DNA of 64,000 bases from Hemerocallis citrina (Eukaryota > Streptophyta > Magnoliopsida > Asparagales > Asphodelaceae), in NCBI GenBank assembly GCA_017893485.1, contig CM030360.1, forward strand, positions 146,728,249-146,792,248. Direction: 5' to 3'. Positions 46,700 to 57,529 of the stretch are shown in pieces (position 1 is the first letter of the stretch; each line of letters begins with the position of its first letter). Made by a program: the position numbers and the translations under genes. Below the pieces are notes generated by a model. The model saw nothing but the letters and a program-made list of their open reading frames with translations, did not search any database and was not told where the DNA came from.

Positions 46700-48330
46700 T
46701 TTATGACAGAGAGTGAGTAGAGAGTTCCTGTAACTAGGGTCGGTCCGGAAGAACGAGCAAGACCACGTGGCTTGGCCCATTGAAGCTACCCCTGTGCTCG
46801 AGATGTAGGTCGACCTTCGAGGGTGGAGGGGGTCGGAAGGACGAGCGAGACCAAATGACTTGTCCTGTTGAAGCTACCCCTGTGCTCGAGATGTGGGTCA
46901 ATCGTTGAGGCTTTGGGGGGTCAGAAGGACGAGCGAGGCAAAGTAACTTAGCCTGTTGAAGCTACCCCTTGCTCGAAATGTAGGTCGACCTTCGAGGCTT
47001 TGGGGGGTCGGAAGGACGAGCAAGGCCAAGTGACTTGGCTTGTTGATGCTACCCCTGTGCTTGAGATGTGGGTCGACCGTCGAGGCTTTGGGGGGTCGGA
47101 AGGACGAGCGAGGCCTACTGAAGCTACCCCTGTGCTCGAGATGTGGGTCGACCGACGAGGCTTTGGGGGTCGGAAAGATGAGTGAGGCCAAGTGACTTGG
47201 CCTATTGGAGCAACCCCTGTGCTCGAGATGTAGGTCGACCTTCGAGGCTGGAGGGGGTCGGCAGGACGAGCAAGGCCAAGTGACTTAGCCCGTTGAAGCT
47301 ACCCTTATGCTTGAGATGTAGGACGACCTTCGAGGCTGGAGGGGGTCAGTGGGACGAGCGAGGCCAAAGGACTTGACCTGTTGAAGCTACCCCTGTGCAC
47401 GAGATGTGGGTCGACCATCGAGGCTTTGGGGGGTCGGAAGGATGAGTGAGGCCAAGTGGCTTGGTCTGTTGAAGCTACCTCTGTGCTCGAGATGTGGGTC
47501 AACTGTCGAGACTTTCAGGGGTCGGAAGGACAAGCGGGGCCAAGTGACTTGGCCTGTTGAAGCTACCCCTGTGCTCGAGATGTAGGTCGATCTTCGAGGC
47601 TTTGGGGGGTCAGAAGGACGAGCGAGGCCAAGTGACTTGGCCTGTTGAAGTAACCCCTGTGCTTGAGATGTGGGTCAACCGTCAAGGCTTTGGGGGGTCG
47701 GAAGGACGAGCATGGCCAAGTGACTTGGCTTGTTGAAGCTATCCCTGTGCTTGAGATGTAGGCTAACCTTCGAGGCTAGAGGGGATCGGCGGGACGAGCG
47801 AGGCCAAAGGACTTGACTTGTTGAAGCTACCCCTGTGCTCGAGATGTAGTTTGACCTTCGAGGCTGGAGGGGGTCGGTAGGATGAGCGAGGCCAATAGAC
47901 TTGGCCTGTTGAAGCTATCCCTGCGCTCGAGATGTGGGTCGACCATTGAGGCTTTGGGGGGTCGGAAGGACGAGCGAGGCCAATTGACTTGTCCTGTTGG
48001 AGCTACCCCTGAGCTCGAGATGTGGGTCGACCATCGAGGCTTTGGGGGGTCGAAAGGACGAGCGAGGCCAAGCAACTTTGCCTTTTGAAGCTACCCCTGT
48101 GCTCGAGATGTGGGTCGACCGTCGAGGCTTTGGGGGGTCGGAAGGACGAGCGAGCCCAAGTGACTTGGCCTGTTGGAGCTACCCCTGTGCTCGAGATGTG
48201 GGTCGACCGTCGAGGCTTTGGGGGGTTGGAAGGATGAGCGAGGCCAAGTGACTTGGCCTGTTGAAGCTACCCCTGTGCTCGAGATGTGGGTCGACCGTCA
48301 AGGCTTTGGGGGTTCGGAAGGATGAACACC
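46700..48330 (-). repeat. Minisatellite array 1, ~88-bp unit, ~18 copies
   Basis: Unit core is GAAGCTACCCCTGTGCTCGAG, then ATGTGGGTCGACC, GAGGCTTTGGGGGGTCGGAAG and GACGAGCGAGGCC (plus strand). Starts near 46782, 46870, 46958, 47045, 47120, 47208 and 47295 show an 87-88-bp period with one short unit of 75 bp. The array is diverged in places. The unit is related to that of array 2 (52600-53560). Open frames across it are repeat artefacts. Confidence 0.92.
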
Positions 48331-48349
48331 TCGAAGATTCCAACAGCCA

Positions 48350-48467
48350 TTATGTGAACTATTTTTCGCGAGAATTGAGGAGTTACAGTAACTATTTTTG
48401 CGAGAATCGAGGCAGTTACTGTAACTGATTCTCACAAAAATCGAGGAGTTTCACTCCTCTATATATA
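48350..48467 (+). promoter_or_regulatory. Promoter of the aORF (TATA plus inverted motif repeats)
   Basis: A TATATATA box at 48460-48467 is preceded by three related ~36-bp segments containing GCGAGAATYGAGG. Between them are two odd palindromes, AGTTACAGTAACT (about 48391) and CAGTTACTGTAACTG (about 48411), which carry the CAGTTA/TAACTG core bound by many plant MYB factors. A CT-rich leader leads to the ATG at 48610. Inference from sequence only. Confidence 0.65.
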
Positions 48468-48609
48468 CTCTTCCCTCTCCCCCTTTCTCATTTCTCACTT
48501 TCGCTTTCTCTCACGAGAACTCAGAGCTTATCCCTTTAAGGCTTTTCGTCGCCGTCGATTAGTTTTTTGGCCACCTTCCCGATCAAGTCACAGGTTAGTT
48601 TTCTTAGTC

Positions 48610-50890
48610 ATGTCTAGGGCTCAGTCCGGTTCCTTTGCTTCTACCTACGACAGCTATGTTCACACGGGTCTATCGGATTCTACCACTTCTTCGGATGCCC
48701 CAGAAGCTTTGACTTCATGGGACACGGTAGATGAGGTGTTAGTCGTGGAGCCTCTGCAGACTCGCAAACCCTTTGTGGTGGAGAGTAGTAGTTCGGAGGA
48801 GGAGGGTACCGAGGACGAGGATGAAGAGGAGGGCGAAGGAAGGGAGGATGAAGAGGAAAGGAAGGATGAGGGTGGACCGTCTGCCGAGGAGGGGGAAGCC
48901 GAGGGTGGTTAGGTCGAGGGGACAGACTCCCCCCAGAGGGCCTCTGCCATCGAGCCGTTGGCAACCCTGTCGCCCGAGAAGGCTCACAAGGTTCGGAAGA
49001 AGAGGGTGAGGGTGACTCTACCAAGCAGCCCTGATAGGACAATTGCACCTTAGAATTTAGGGGATCCATTTCTTCCACAGCCTCGGTCGATTAGGAACTA
49101 CCCAGATGATGTCGGGGATAAGGTTCTCTATGGGGTGCAGCCCTCGTCGCCGAGCTGGGTGAAGTTCAAGATGGACAGTCTTCCCATGGTTTTGAAGAAG
49201 GAGGATCTCTCGGTCATCCGCGTGAGTTACTTCATTGGCAAGGAGTACGAGCTGATGGTCCCGAGTGCTGGTCTTCGGCCGAACGACCCACTAGAGCCCT
49301 GATACTGTATCTTCCCCGCAGATGCGTTCTCCTCGGGGCTGAGCTAGGCTGCCCATCCACCCCTTCATCCGGGAGGTTCTCAACTGGTCCTTGTTGTGTC
49401 CGATGCAGTTTGGGCCGAACTCCTAGAAGCAGATGGTCAGCTTCATATTGTTGTGTATGGAGAGGAAGGTACCGCTGAGGTTGAGTATCTTCTGAGCAAT
49501 GTTGGTGGTCAGCTCGTCCGGCGAGTTCGAGGGGATATACTACGTATCACCTCAGAGCTAGTGCAAGGTTGTGCACGGATACCCCGACTCAATAAAGGAG
49601 TGGAAGAGAAAATATTTCATCGTCCGGAGCGAAGATCAGTGGGATATTCCGACGAGGTGGAATTTTTACAAGCCGAACTTCAAGGGGCCGAAGAAGGGCG
49701 ATCTCTCGGCCGAGGAATGGGCTTTTGTGGATTGCCTCCGGAAGAGCCACAGTATAAGTAGGCCAAAAGTGACGGAGAGTTACATGATCCGAGCTGGACT
49801 GAGCCCCGCCCCGCCCCGTATGTTTTTCGTTCATTTTTATTTCCATACTTCTCTTTTGTACTAATCGTTTGTTAATGGGCTTTTTTGCAGAGATGGACCC
49901 TGAGGCGATCAAGGCGAGGAGGATTACGATGAAGAATGAGAAGGCAGAGCAGTCGGAAAAGGGGAAGCAAGCGGCGGCTCCCTCCCGAACGGCCTCCGAG
50001 GCTCTGTCCGAGCCGAAGTCGAAGAAACAGAAGACGAGCCAGTCGAGGGAGGTCGCCCTCACGCCGAGCAAGGGGGCTTCAAAGGTGACTGAGGTCTCGC
50101 AGGGTTGCCTCCCTCCTCTTCGGGCCGATGCCGAAGCCATGGTCAGAGAGGAGGGACTACGGCCTTGGGCCCCGGACTGGGCCATCCGCCAGGGGGACTC
50201 ATTAACCAAGGGTCTCATTTCTGTGGAGTTTGTGGACAAGATGGCCACGCCCCGAAATCGGTAGAGTATGGGGGCCGACACCTCCAGTCAGCCTACATGA
50301 GGTGGGCTCAGGCCAGCGTGCAGGTAATTTCCGAGCCCTTCGGTATTATTCTTCTTGTGTTGGTTTCTTATAACTTCATTTTCACCAAAGTGTTTTAATC
50401 TTGGCTGTGGGCCTGTATGTCCGGGAACCAGGTGAGGCGGCTGTACGAGATGGAGCTCAAGTACGAGCAGAGCCAGACCAACCGCAACAAGCGCGAGATG
50501 GTGGATCTGAAGATCTCCTTGGAGGCTTCCATGAAAAGGGAGCAGGCTCTGAAGGCCGACCTGGCCTCGAAGGTCGATGACGGGGTGAAGAGAGAGGCGG
50601 TGCTGAAGAAGGCGTTCGAGGCCGAGAAGGGGGTGCTAACCTTGAAGGACCAGGCCATGGTCATCGAGGCGCAGAATGAAGTGTACGCAAAGGCGATAGG
50701 CCATGTAAGGCACTTCTACCCGACGCTGGACCTATCGTACTTTGATTACGACATGAAGATCGAGGGTCCGCCGAAAACCCCCAGGGGCAATGTGCAGGGC
50801 AAAGGGGATGGCAGGGTCGGAGGAGCGAGTGCCGATCCGGTGGTCGACCCCACGGCTGTCACCAGAGTCGAGGGAGAGGTGGGCTCGTAG
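48610..50890 (+). pseudogene. Extra gene (aORF) of Retand copy 2, multi-exon
   Basis: The ATG at 48610 begins a Ser-rich then strongly acidic N-terminus (48780-48900, Glu/Asp runs), stopped by TAG at 48910-48912. The same frame continues (KVRKKRVRVTLPS, SWVKFKMDSLPMVL, VIRVSYFIGKEYELMVPSAGL) with further stops near 49051 and 49301 and a frameshift near 49345, into HPFIREVLNW and YPDSIKEWKRKYFIVRSEDQW. Likely introns lie at about 49817-49890 and 50321-50438. Later exons encode a Lys/Ser-rich linker and a coiled coil (50417-50890; KKAFEAEKGVLTLKDQAMV) ending in FYPTLDLSYFDYDMKI. It matches copy 1 and the plant 'putative gypsy-type transposon' family. Role unknown. Confidence 0.75.
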
Positions 50891-51114
50891 TCGCAGCTGT
50901 TCTTCTTTTCTCTTTTTGTTTTTTTGAATGTATTTTGCCGACTGCGGACTGTCCACCGCAATATTTTGTAGAAGTTTTGAGAATTTATAACAAAGAATTT
51001 TTGGTGGGCCAACTGTTTTATCTTCACTTTTGTCTCGCTTTTGGGTCGGCTGTCGGAGTAAGGTCCGAACCTTCTATACTTGAGTAATTTTTCGATTTAT
51101 TTTGCTTCCATTAG

Positions 51115-51663
51115 ATGTGGGCTATTCTTGCCGAGGTTGATCCTCAGAGGGCCGAGGTGACGCGGCTTCGGAGTATGGTCAAGGTATTGGAGTCCATTTT
51201 CGATCGGTATCGGAGGGAAGCTCGCAATCACGACGCCGCTTTCCACTATTTCCGGAATAAGTCGAAGGAGCTGAGCACGGAGTCGGCTCAGTTGAAGAAG
51301 GCGATAGCCGACCGAGACCTCGGGAGTGCGAGCCTCGGATTTTTCTTGTCGAGTGCTTCGCTGCAGAGGCCTATATCGGAGTCGTTCCTCCGCGAAGTCA
51401 TTGTGGAGAAGGAGATCGAGATTCAGCGTTACAAAACAATGTTGGGGAGGTCGGTCCCTCGGAGATCGGGGCTTCCTCGAGGCGCGAACCGTCCCCGATT
51501 CTGCGATTGGAGTATGTGAGGCTGGGCGATGCTCAGAGTTCCATGGCCGGTGTGTCCTCTGTGGTAGATCCCCGGGGCTCGGCAAGACATGCTGCAGAAC
51601 CGAGTCGCTCGGCGGGGTTCGTGTTGACCTGTCTGAGCCCGGACGGGAACTAAGGATAGTTTA
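51115..51663 (+). pseudogene. Coiled-coil 3' exon or second aORF
   Basis: Preceded by an acceptor-like TTGCTTCCATTAG, the frame from 51115 to 51519 has heptad character (AEVTRLRSMVKVLESIFDRY, STESAQLKKAIADRD, REVIVEKEIEIQRYKTML). It could be a last exon of the gene at 48610-50890 or a separate protein. A different frame continues to about 51663, suggesting a frameshift near 51510. No domain beyond coiled coil is recognised. Confidence 0.5.
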
Positions 51664-51681
51664 GGATGAGGCTTTCATTGT

Positions 51682-51732
51682 AATAAAGAATAAACCTTTC
51701 TGTATCGTGCCCCCCTGGGGTGTTTTAATAAA
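51682..51732 (+). terminator. Duplicated polyadenylation signals of the aORF
   Basis: AATAAA occurs at 51682-51687 and 51727-51732 within a duplicated motif TAATAAAGAATAAAC, 45 bp apart. It lies just after the last coding frame on the plus strand, where a transcript of the extra gene should end. Confidence 0.7.
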
Positions 51733-51924
51733 GAATAAACTTTCCGACCCTCCTTAACTTGTTGTTGATAGCGCGTTGAAGATTAGGTTTTAGGGCGTCT
51801 GTTTGGCATCGAGGTTGAGCAGAAGGTTAGGGGCTTGTAGTGGATTTGGTCGACCGCGGGGATTGACCTTTCTGGCGGAGGTGATGGTCGCCTCTGAGCA
51901 TGGGACGGTGAGGATCAGCAGTAT

Positions 51925-52060
51925 GTGGTGACGTTTCGCCTTCCAACGTCATTAATGGGGCGACGTTTCGCCTTCCCACGTCATTTAATGCGGGATGCTT
52001 TGACTTCCATCGTTTCACCTTCCGATGTCATTAAGTGGCTGCTCAGGGGGGCTATAAAAC
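51925..52060 (+). promoter_or_regulatory. Second plus-strand promoter-like element
   Basis: Three copies of a ~32-bp motif (GACGTTTCGCCTTCC then ACGTCATT) lie at 51929-51958, 51961-51990 and, diverged, 52009-52033. Each carries a TGACGT/ACGTCA-type core like plant bZIP (as-1) sites. A TATA box, CTATAAAA, follows at 52052-52059. No gene starts downstream: only repeats follow, so any product would be non-coding or the element is a duplicate promoter. Confidence 0.5.
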
Positions 52061-52139
52061 CCTACCCCCTCATCAAAAGTTCATCAGAGAAAAATTTTGT
52101 GTGCTTGTGGTAGGCGGGCACCCTACCTCGGAATTTTTC

Positions 52140-52600
52140 AGCCACGAGTCCAGGATTGGTGGCTCCCCTACCATACTCTAGCATTTTTTTGGTAGATCAA
52201 GGTCCTAGACCTCTGGGATCTACCCAAACTTGCTAGAGTGTGGGAGGTGTGCTGACCAAAGATCTGGGAGCTCGAGGGGTCTTTCTTGGCGAGGGTCCAG
52301 GGTCAGTGGCTCCCCTTCCATACTCGAGCATTTTTGGGTAGATCAAGGTCCTAGACCTCGGGGATCTGCCCAAACTTGCTAGAGTGTGGGAGGTGTGCCG
52401 ACCAAGGTCTTTTGGGTGAGGGTCCAGGGTCAGTGGCTCCCCTTCCGTCCTCAAACAATTCGGGATTTCGGCTCTAAGGGTCGTGAACCCCGGGTTGTTC
52501 GCAAATGAGAGGTGGGTCGACCAAAGATCTGGGGCCCGGTAAGGGTGAGCACCCTAAAACTTTAATAAAAAAATTTCGAGTAGGGTGGTTAGCTGAAGTT
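52140..52600 (+). repeat. Diverged ~130-147-bp tandem repeats
   Basis: GGTCCAGGGTCAGTGGCTCCCC-like starts recur at about 52151, 52295 and 52422, with TAGATCAAGGTCCTAGACCT and CAAACTTGCTAGAGTGTGGG repeated in two of them. It fills the gap between the promoter-like element and array 2. Confidence 0.75.
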
Positions 52601-53560
52601 CTGACTGGAGGTCGGGGTTCGGGGGTCGGAGGAGAGCGCCGAACCCCCATGGCTTGAGAAAGCCTACCCTTGTGCTCAAGATCGCCATTCGGCATTGAGG
52701 TTTGGGGGTCGGCGGGGAGCGCCAGACTCTATTGCCAAAGCTTGAGAAAGCTACCCTTGTGCTCGAGATTGCCATACGGCGTCGAGGCTTGGGGGTCGGT
52801 GGAGAGCGACGGGCTTTATTGACTTAGCTTGAGAAAGCTACCCTTGTGCTCGAGATCGCCATACGGCGTCGAGGCTTGGGGGTCGGCGGAGAGCACTGAG
52901 CTCCATTGCCTTAGCTTGAGAAAGCTACCCTTGTGCTCGAGATCGCCATACGGCGTCGAGGCTTGGGGGTCGGCGGAGAGCGCTGAGCTCCGTTGCCTTA
53001 GCTTGAGAAAGCTACCCTTGTGCTCGAGATCGCCATACGGCATCGAGGCTTGGCGGTCGGCGGAGAGCGCTGGGCTCCATTGCCTTAGCTTGAGAAAGCC
53101 ACCCTTGTGATCGAGATCGCCATACGGCGTCGAGGCTTGGGGGTCGGCGGAGAGCACTGGGCCCTATTGCCTTAGCTTGAGAAAGCTACCCTTGTGCTCG
53201 AGATCGCCATATGGCATCGAGGCTTGGGGGTCGGCGGAGAGTGCTGGACTCCATTGCCTTAGCTTGAAAAAGCTACCCTTGTGCTCGAGATCGCCTTACG
53301 GCGTCGAGGCTTGGGGGTCGGCGGAGAGCGCTGGGCTCCATTGCCTTAGCTTGAGAAAGCCACCCTTGTGCTCGAGATCACCATACGGTGTCGAGGCTTG
53401 GGGGTCGGCGGAGAGCGCCGAGCTCTATTGCCTTAGCTTGAGAAAGCTACCCTTGTGCTCGAGATCGCCATACGGCATCGAGGCTTGGCCCCATTGCCTT
53501 AGCTTGAGAAAGCTACCCTTGTGCTCGAGATTGCCATATGGCGTCGAGGCATGGCGTGGT
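52600..53560 (-). repeat. Minisatellite array 2, 87-bp unit, ~11 copies
   Basis: CTTGAGAAAGC starts at 52741, 52828, 52915, 53002, 53089, 53176, 53263, 53350 and 53437, exactly 87 bp apart, then 53503 after a 21-bp deletion. Because 87 is a multiple of three, frames stay open on both strands and encode a 29-residue repeat; I regard these as artefacts of the period. The unit shares TACCCTTGTGCTCGAGAT and GAGGCTTGGGGGTCGG with array 1. Confidence 0.92.
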
Positions 53561-53689
53561 TACATGAGTGGTTTACACAGAATTCGAGCTAACAAACTTT
53601 GGAAAAAAGAACAAATATTCTCATACAAAAAGGTGATTACAAGTGTTCAGTTACATGGTGACTCCAGTCCTCTCTAGAGGTACTTGATG

Positions 53690-54830
53690 AGGTGCTCCGT
53701 GTTTCAGGGCCTCTTGATAGGGGTGCCTCCCATCTCGGTGAGGCGGTAAGTGCCGGGACGCACTACTTCGGTGACCATATAAGGTCCCTCCCAATTCGGG
53801 GCGAACTTCCTCTTCTTGCTGGGGTCTGAGACTGCTAGTTTCCTGAGGACAAGGTCACCCTTCTGGATGTTAGTGGGTCGGACCTTCTGATTATAGAATT
53901 TCTCGACCTTCTGTTGCTCCTCCTGATGGAAGATTTTTCCCTGACGTCGTCGACTAGGTCCAAGTTGGCATTGAGACCTGCCGAGTTACCTTCTTCGTCG
54001 AAGGCCATTATCCTGGGCGAAGGTAGGCCGATCACCAGGGGGATAACTGCTTCGGTACCGTAGGTTAGGTTGAAGGGCAACTCACCCGTGGGTATTCTCT
54101 TCGTCGTCCGGTGTGCCCAGAGTACATTCGGAAGTTCGTCGACCCAGAGTTCCTTGGGAGAATTGTCTAATCGCTTTTTGAGGCCATCAAGGATTTGGCG
54201 GTTGGCATGTTCAGCTTGGCCATTTGATTGAGGGTGGCATATGGCTGAGAAGCGCTGCTTGACACCGATGTCTTTGCAGAACTTTCGGAAATTCTTGCTG
54301 GCAAACTGGGTCCCATTGTTGGTGATGAGCACCTGAGGGATTCCAAACCGACAGATGATGTGCTTCTAGAAGAATTGCTGAGTTTGGTGCTCGGTGATCG
54401 AGGCCAGTGGTTCGGCCTCGATCCACTTGGTGAAGTAGTCAATGGCCACCACCAGGAACTTCCTTTGACCCGTGGCTTGAGGGAAGGGGCCGACGAGGTC
54501 CATCCCCCACATGGCAAAAGGGGTAGGACTAGCCATGGATCAGAGGTTGGCCTGCGGGAGTCTCTTTATCGAAGAAAACCTTTAACAAGGGCCGCACCTT
54601 TTGATGAGGTCTTGCGCGTCTTGCAGCATGGTTGGCCAGTAGTATCCATGATTCAGAGCCTTCTGGGCGAGCGATATGCTCCCCATGTGGCATCTGCCGA
54701 TCCCCTCATGCAATTCTTTCAGGGCGTACTTGGCTTCGTCAAGTGCCAGGCAGTGGAGATATGGTCTGCCGTCAGCCACTGATCAGGGTGAATCTCTCGA
54801 ATCAGGCCCTGATTCTTCTTGCCTCGGACC
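53690..54830 (-). pseudogene. Retand copy 2 integrase
   Basis: The zinc-binding region (ELHEGIGRCHMG, HGYYWP, RCGPC) lies at 54779-54582, ending in a stop. The core follows in shifted frames: a TKW motif near 54440, LITNNGTQFAS near 54325 (second catalytic position Asn instead of Asp), and HPQSNGQAEHANRQILDGL (Glu present) in the open frame 54332-53835. The C-terminus (KRKFAPNWEGPYMVTEVV, GTYRLTEMGG) reaches about 53700. Stops at several points and the Asp-to-Asn change would abolish activity. Confidence 0.85.
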
Positions 54831-54834
54831 GGTC

Positions 54835-55440
54835 TTAAGGGAGTTTACCCTCCGAAAGGAATCTTAGGAGGGGCGTCGTCCAGTTATTGGGTTGGAGATC
54901 GGTGTTGAGGCAGGAAGCTTCCGGGAGGTCGATGCTGGGCTTGAGGAGGACCCTTATGAGAACGGTATGGTCGAGCCCCTTGAAAAATGATGAGGTGAGC
55001 TTCGACAATGAATACGCCTGGGCATTCTGTTCCTGGGGGATTTGCTCCACTGAGTGAGAATCGAAAGATGATAAGAGATTTTGGACGACCGCCAAGTATT
55101 GTACCATCCGAGCGTCGCGGGCTTCATACTCCCCGGTGATTTGATTGACCACAAGCTGGGAGTCGCTGAAGGCCTTGATGTGTCGGGATCCAACCTTGTG
55201 TGCGAGGGTGAACCCTGCGATCATAGCTTCGTACTCTGCTTCGTTGTTTGAGGCTAGGAAACTTAGCCGGAGATAATATTGGAGGACGAAATTATCGGGG
55301 CCCTTTAAGATGATGCCTGCTCCGCTCCCTCCTTCGCAGGACGAGCCGTCGACATAAACCTCCCAGACTGGGTCGAATTCCAGGGCGCCCGATGGTTCGG
55401 AAATGGTGCACTTCGCGATAAATTTGGCGAGTGCCTGCCC
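54835..55440 (-). pseudogene. Retand copy 2 archaeal-type RNase H
   Basis: EVYVDGSSCEGGSGAGIIL, LSFLASNNEAEYEAMIAGF and KAFSDSQLVVNQITGEYEA define the second RNase H domain, with its Asp, Glu and Asp residues. This domain between gypsy RNase H and integrase is the hallmark of the Tat branch. Stops lie at its start (55461-55459) and after GKLP (54837-54835). Confidence 0.85.
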
Positions 55441-55458
55441 CTTGATCGCCGTCCTGGG

Positions 55459-56085
55459 CTAGTAGCTGATGTCATATTGTCTCAGTTTGATTGACCACTT
55501 GACCAGGCAGCTAGAGCTCTCTGGTTTGTGGATGACGGTCTTTAGGGGCTGGTCCGTGAGGACCTGGATAGAGTGTGCCTGGAAATAGGGTCGGAGCTTA
55601 CAACCCGCTGTTATCAGTGCATACGCCATCTTTTCCATCTTTGGATACCTGGTCTCAGCTGAGAGCAGAACCTTGCTCACATAATATAGGGATTTTTGGA
55701 CACCGTCTTCTTCTCGGACAAGCACGGCACTGAGCGCACTTTCCGAGGCAGAGAGGTACAGGAAGAGGGGTTCACCGGGTTCGGGTTTGCTTAGGAGCGG
55801 GGGATTGGCGAGGTAGGACTTCAACTCATCGAATGCCTGTTGCTGAGGCTCGCCCCTTTCGAATCCCTTCGTCCCCCGCAAGGCCTTGAAGAACGGGAGG
55901 GACTTATCCCCTAATTTGGAGAGGAAGTGGCCGATGGCCGCCAGTCTACCGTAAGCCGTTGAACCTCGACGTTTCGGGGCGGGGCCATGTCGATAATGGC
56001 CTGGATCTTCTCCGGATTGGCTTCTATGCCACGCTGGCTGACGACGAACCCCAGAAATTTTCCGGACGATACGCAGAAGGCGCAC
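55459..56085 (-). pseudogene. Retand copy 2 gypsy-type RNase H
   Basis: The frame shows DKSLPFFKALRGTKGFERGE, FLYLSASESALSAVLV, YPKMEKMAYALITAG and LVKWSIKLRQYDISY. The first catalytic Asp is replaced in LYLSAS, which is usual for this domain in Tat elements. It overlaps the RT frame, so a frameshift lies near 55950. Confidence 0.82.
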
Positions 56086-56680
56086 TTGGCGGGGGTGAGC
56101 CTCATGTTGTGAGACCGAAGGACGCCGAAGGCTTCCTCAAGGTCGGCAACGTGATCTTTCCCTCGTCGGCTCTTGACAAGCAAATCATCGACATATACCT
56201 CCATGTTCAGACCGATCTGATTTTTGAAGACTTGGTTGACGAGCCTCTGATAGGTGGCCCCGACATTCTTGAGCCCAAAGGGCATAACCCGGTAGTAGTA
56301 GAGACCTTGGTCGGTGACGAAGGACGTCTTGGCGATGTCCGGAGGAAACATCCGAATCTGATTATAACCTGAGAAGGCATCCATGAAAGTTAGGAGCTCG
56401 TGACCTGACGTTGCGTCGATCAGAGCGTCAATGCTGGGGAGGGGAAAAGGATTCTTGGAGCACACCTTGTTGAGGTCGGTAAAGTCAATACAGATCCTCC
56501 AAGTTCCGCTAGCCTTCTTCACCATCACGATATTAGCCAGCCATTCGGGGTAGCTGACTTCTTGAATGAACCGAGCCGATAACAACTTATCCATCTCCGC
56601 TCGCACCGCCTGCTGCCATTTCGGGGAAAACTTGCAGCGCTTCTGCTATACTGGTTTGGAGCCGGGGGCGACACTTAGCC
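55911..56680 (-). pseudogene. Retand copy 2 reverse transcriptase
   Basis: The open part (from 56606) has LANIVMVKKASGTWRICIDF, LPSIDALIDATSGHELLTFM, DAFSGYNQIRM, YRVMPFGLKN and the catalytic box MEVYVDDLLVKS, then FLGFVVSQRGIEANPEKI. All three Asp residues are present. A stop (TAT ACT region; TAG at about 56649-56647) separates it from the protease frame. RT copies element RNA into DNA in virus-like particles. Confidence 0.88.
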
Positions 56681-57526
56681 GGTGCATGATTAAGTCTTCG
56701 GAAATCCCGGGCATGTCGAATGGTGTCCAGGCGAAGAGGTCGATATTTCGACAGATGCAGTCGATCAGATTCGGCTTCAGTTCGGGGGAAAGAGTTCGGC
56801 TCACATGGAACCACTTGGACTTGTCCTCTGCTTCAAAGGAGACCTCCTCCAATTCGTTCTCGGGTTCTGACTCCGTATGGCTTTCTTCAGGTAGGAGCTC
56901 AACGGCGTCGAGGGGAAATACACCCTCAGGACTGCGGTCATGTAGCAAAAGCGTGCCGACTCCTGGTTTTCCCGAACGACCCCGGCCCCGACGTCAGTCG
57001 GAAACTTCAGTTTTAGATGGTAGGTGGAGGGGGCGGCCTGGAGCGAACAGAGCCCGGGTCGGCCGAGGATGGCATTGTCGGCTGCCTTGATGTTGACAAC
57101 CATAAAATCCATCGACTCGGTTCGGAGGACGGGGACCGTTCCTGCTGTCACTTCTAGTGTCATGATTCCCTCGATTTGCACAGGGACGCCAGAAAATCCG
57201 TGGAGGGTGTAACCGGCCGACTTCAGCTTTTCTCGGGGGAGTTTGAGGTTCTCAAATGCTTCTAAGAAAAGGATGTTGACCGAACTGCCGTTTACTAGAA
57301 TTCGAAGAACCTGGAAGTTGGCCATATCGAGGCTGATGACGAGGGCATTGTAGTGTGGAAGCCGGGCGCCTTCGAGGTCTTCTCCTAAGAAGGAGACCGC
57401 CCGCTGCTGAATTAGGGCAGAGGGGTGGTCTAAAACAGAGTTGACCTCTTGGATAAAGGCTTTTCGAGAAGTCATAGATTCCCCCCATGGTTCTGCCATG
57501 TACGCAGTGTAGGATGGTGTGTCCAC
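56640..57526 (-). pseudogene. Retand copy 2 protease
   Basis: A 241-codon frame (57526-56801) contains the protease segment FQVLRILVNGSSVNILF, followed by GYTLHGFSGVPVQIEG and NAILGRPGL. The Tat-lineage active site is V-D-x-G-S-S; here it reads V-N-G-S-S, one residue short and without Asp. A frameshift joins to DMPGISEDLIMHRLSVAPGS (to about 56646), the lead-in to RT. Confidence 0.8.
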
Positions 57527-57529
57527 CGA

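Noticed and set aside
46898..48251. Open frames with repeated SLEGRPTS/DRRGFGG-type peptides.
   Set aside because: Products of minisatellite array 1, broken irregularly and present on both strands.
48610..50890. Host regulatory gene with acidic domain.
   Set aside because: It lies within intact retrotransposon borders and is homologous to the gene at the same place in copy 1.
52816..53677. Long repetitive open frames on both strands.
   Set aside because: They follow from the 87-bp period of the minisatellite; no start context, domain or flanking gene signal.
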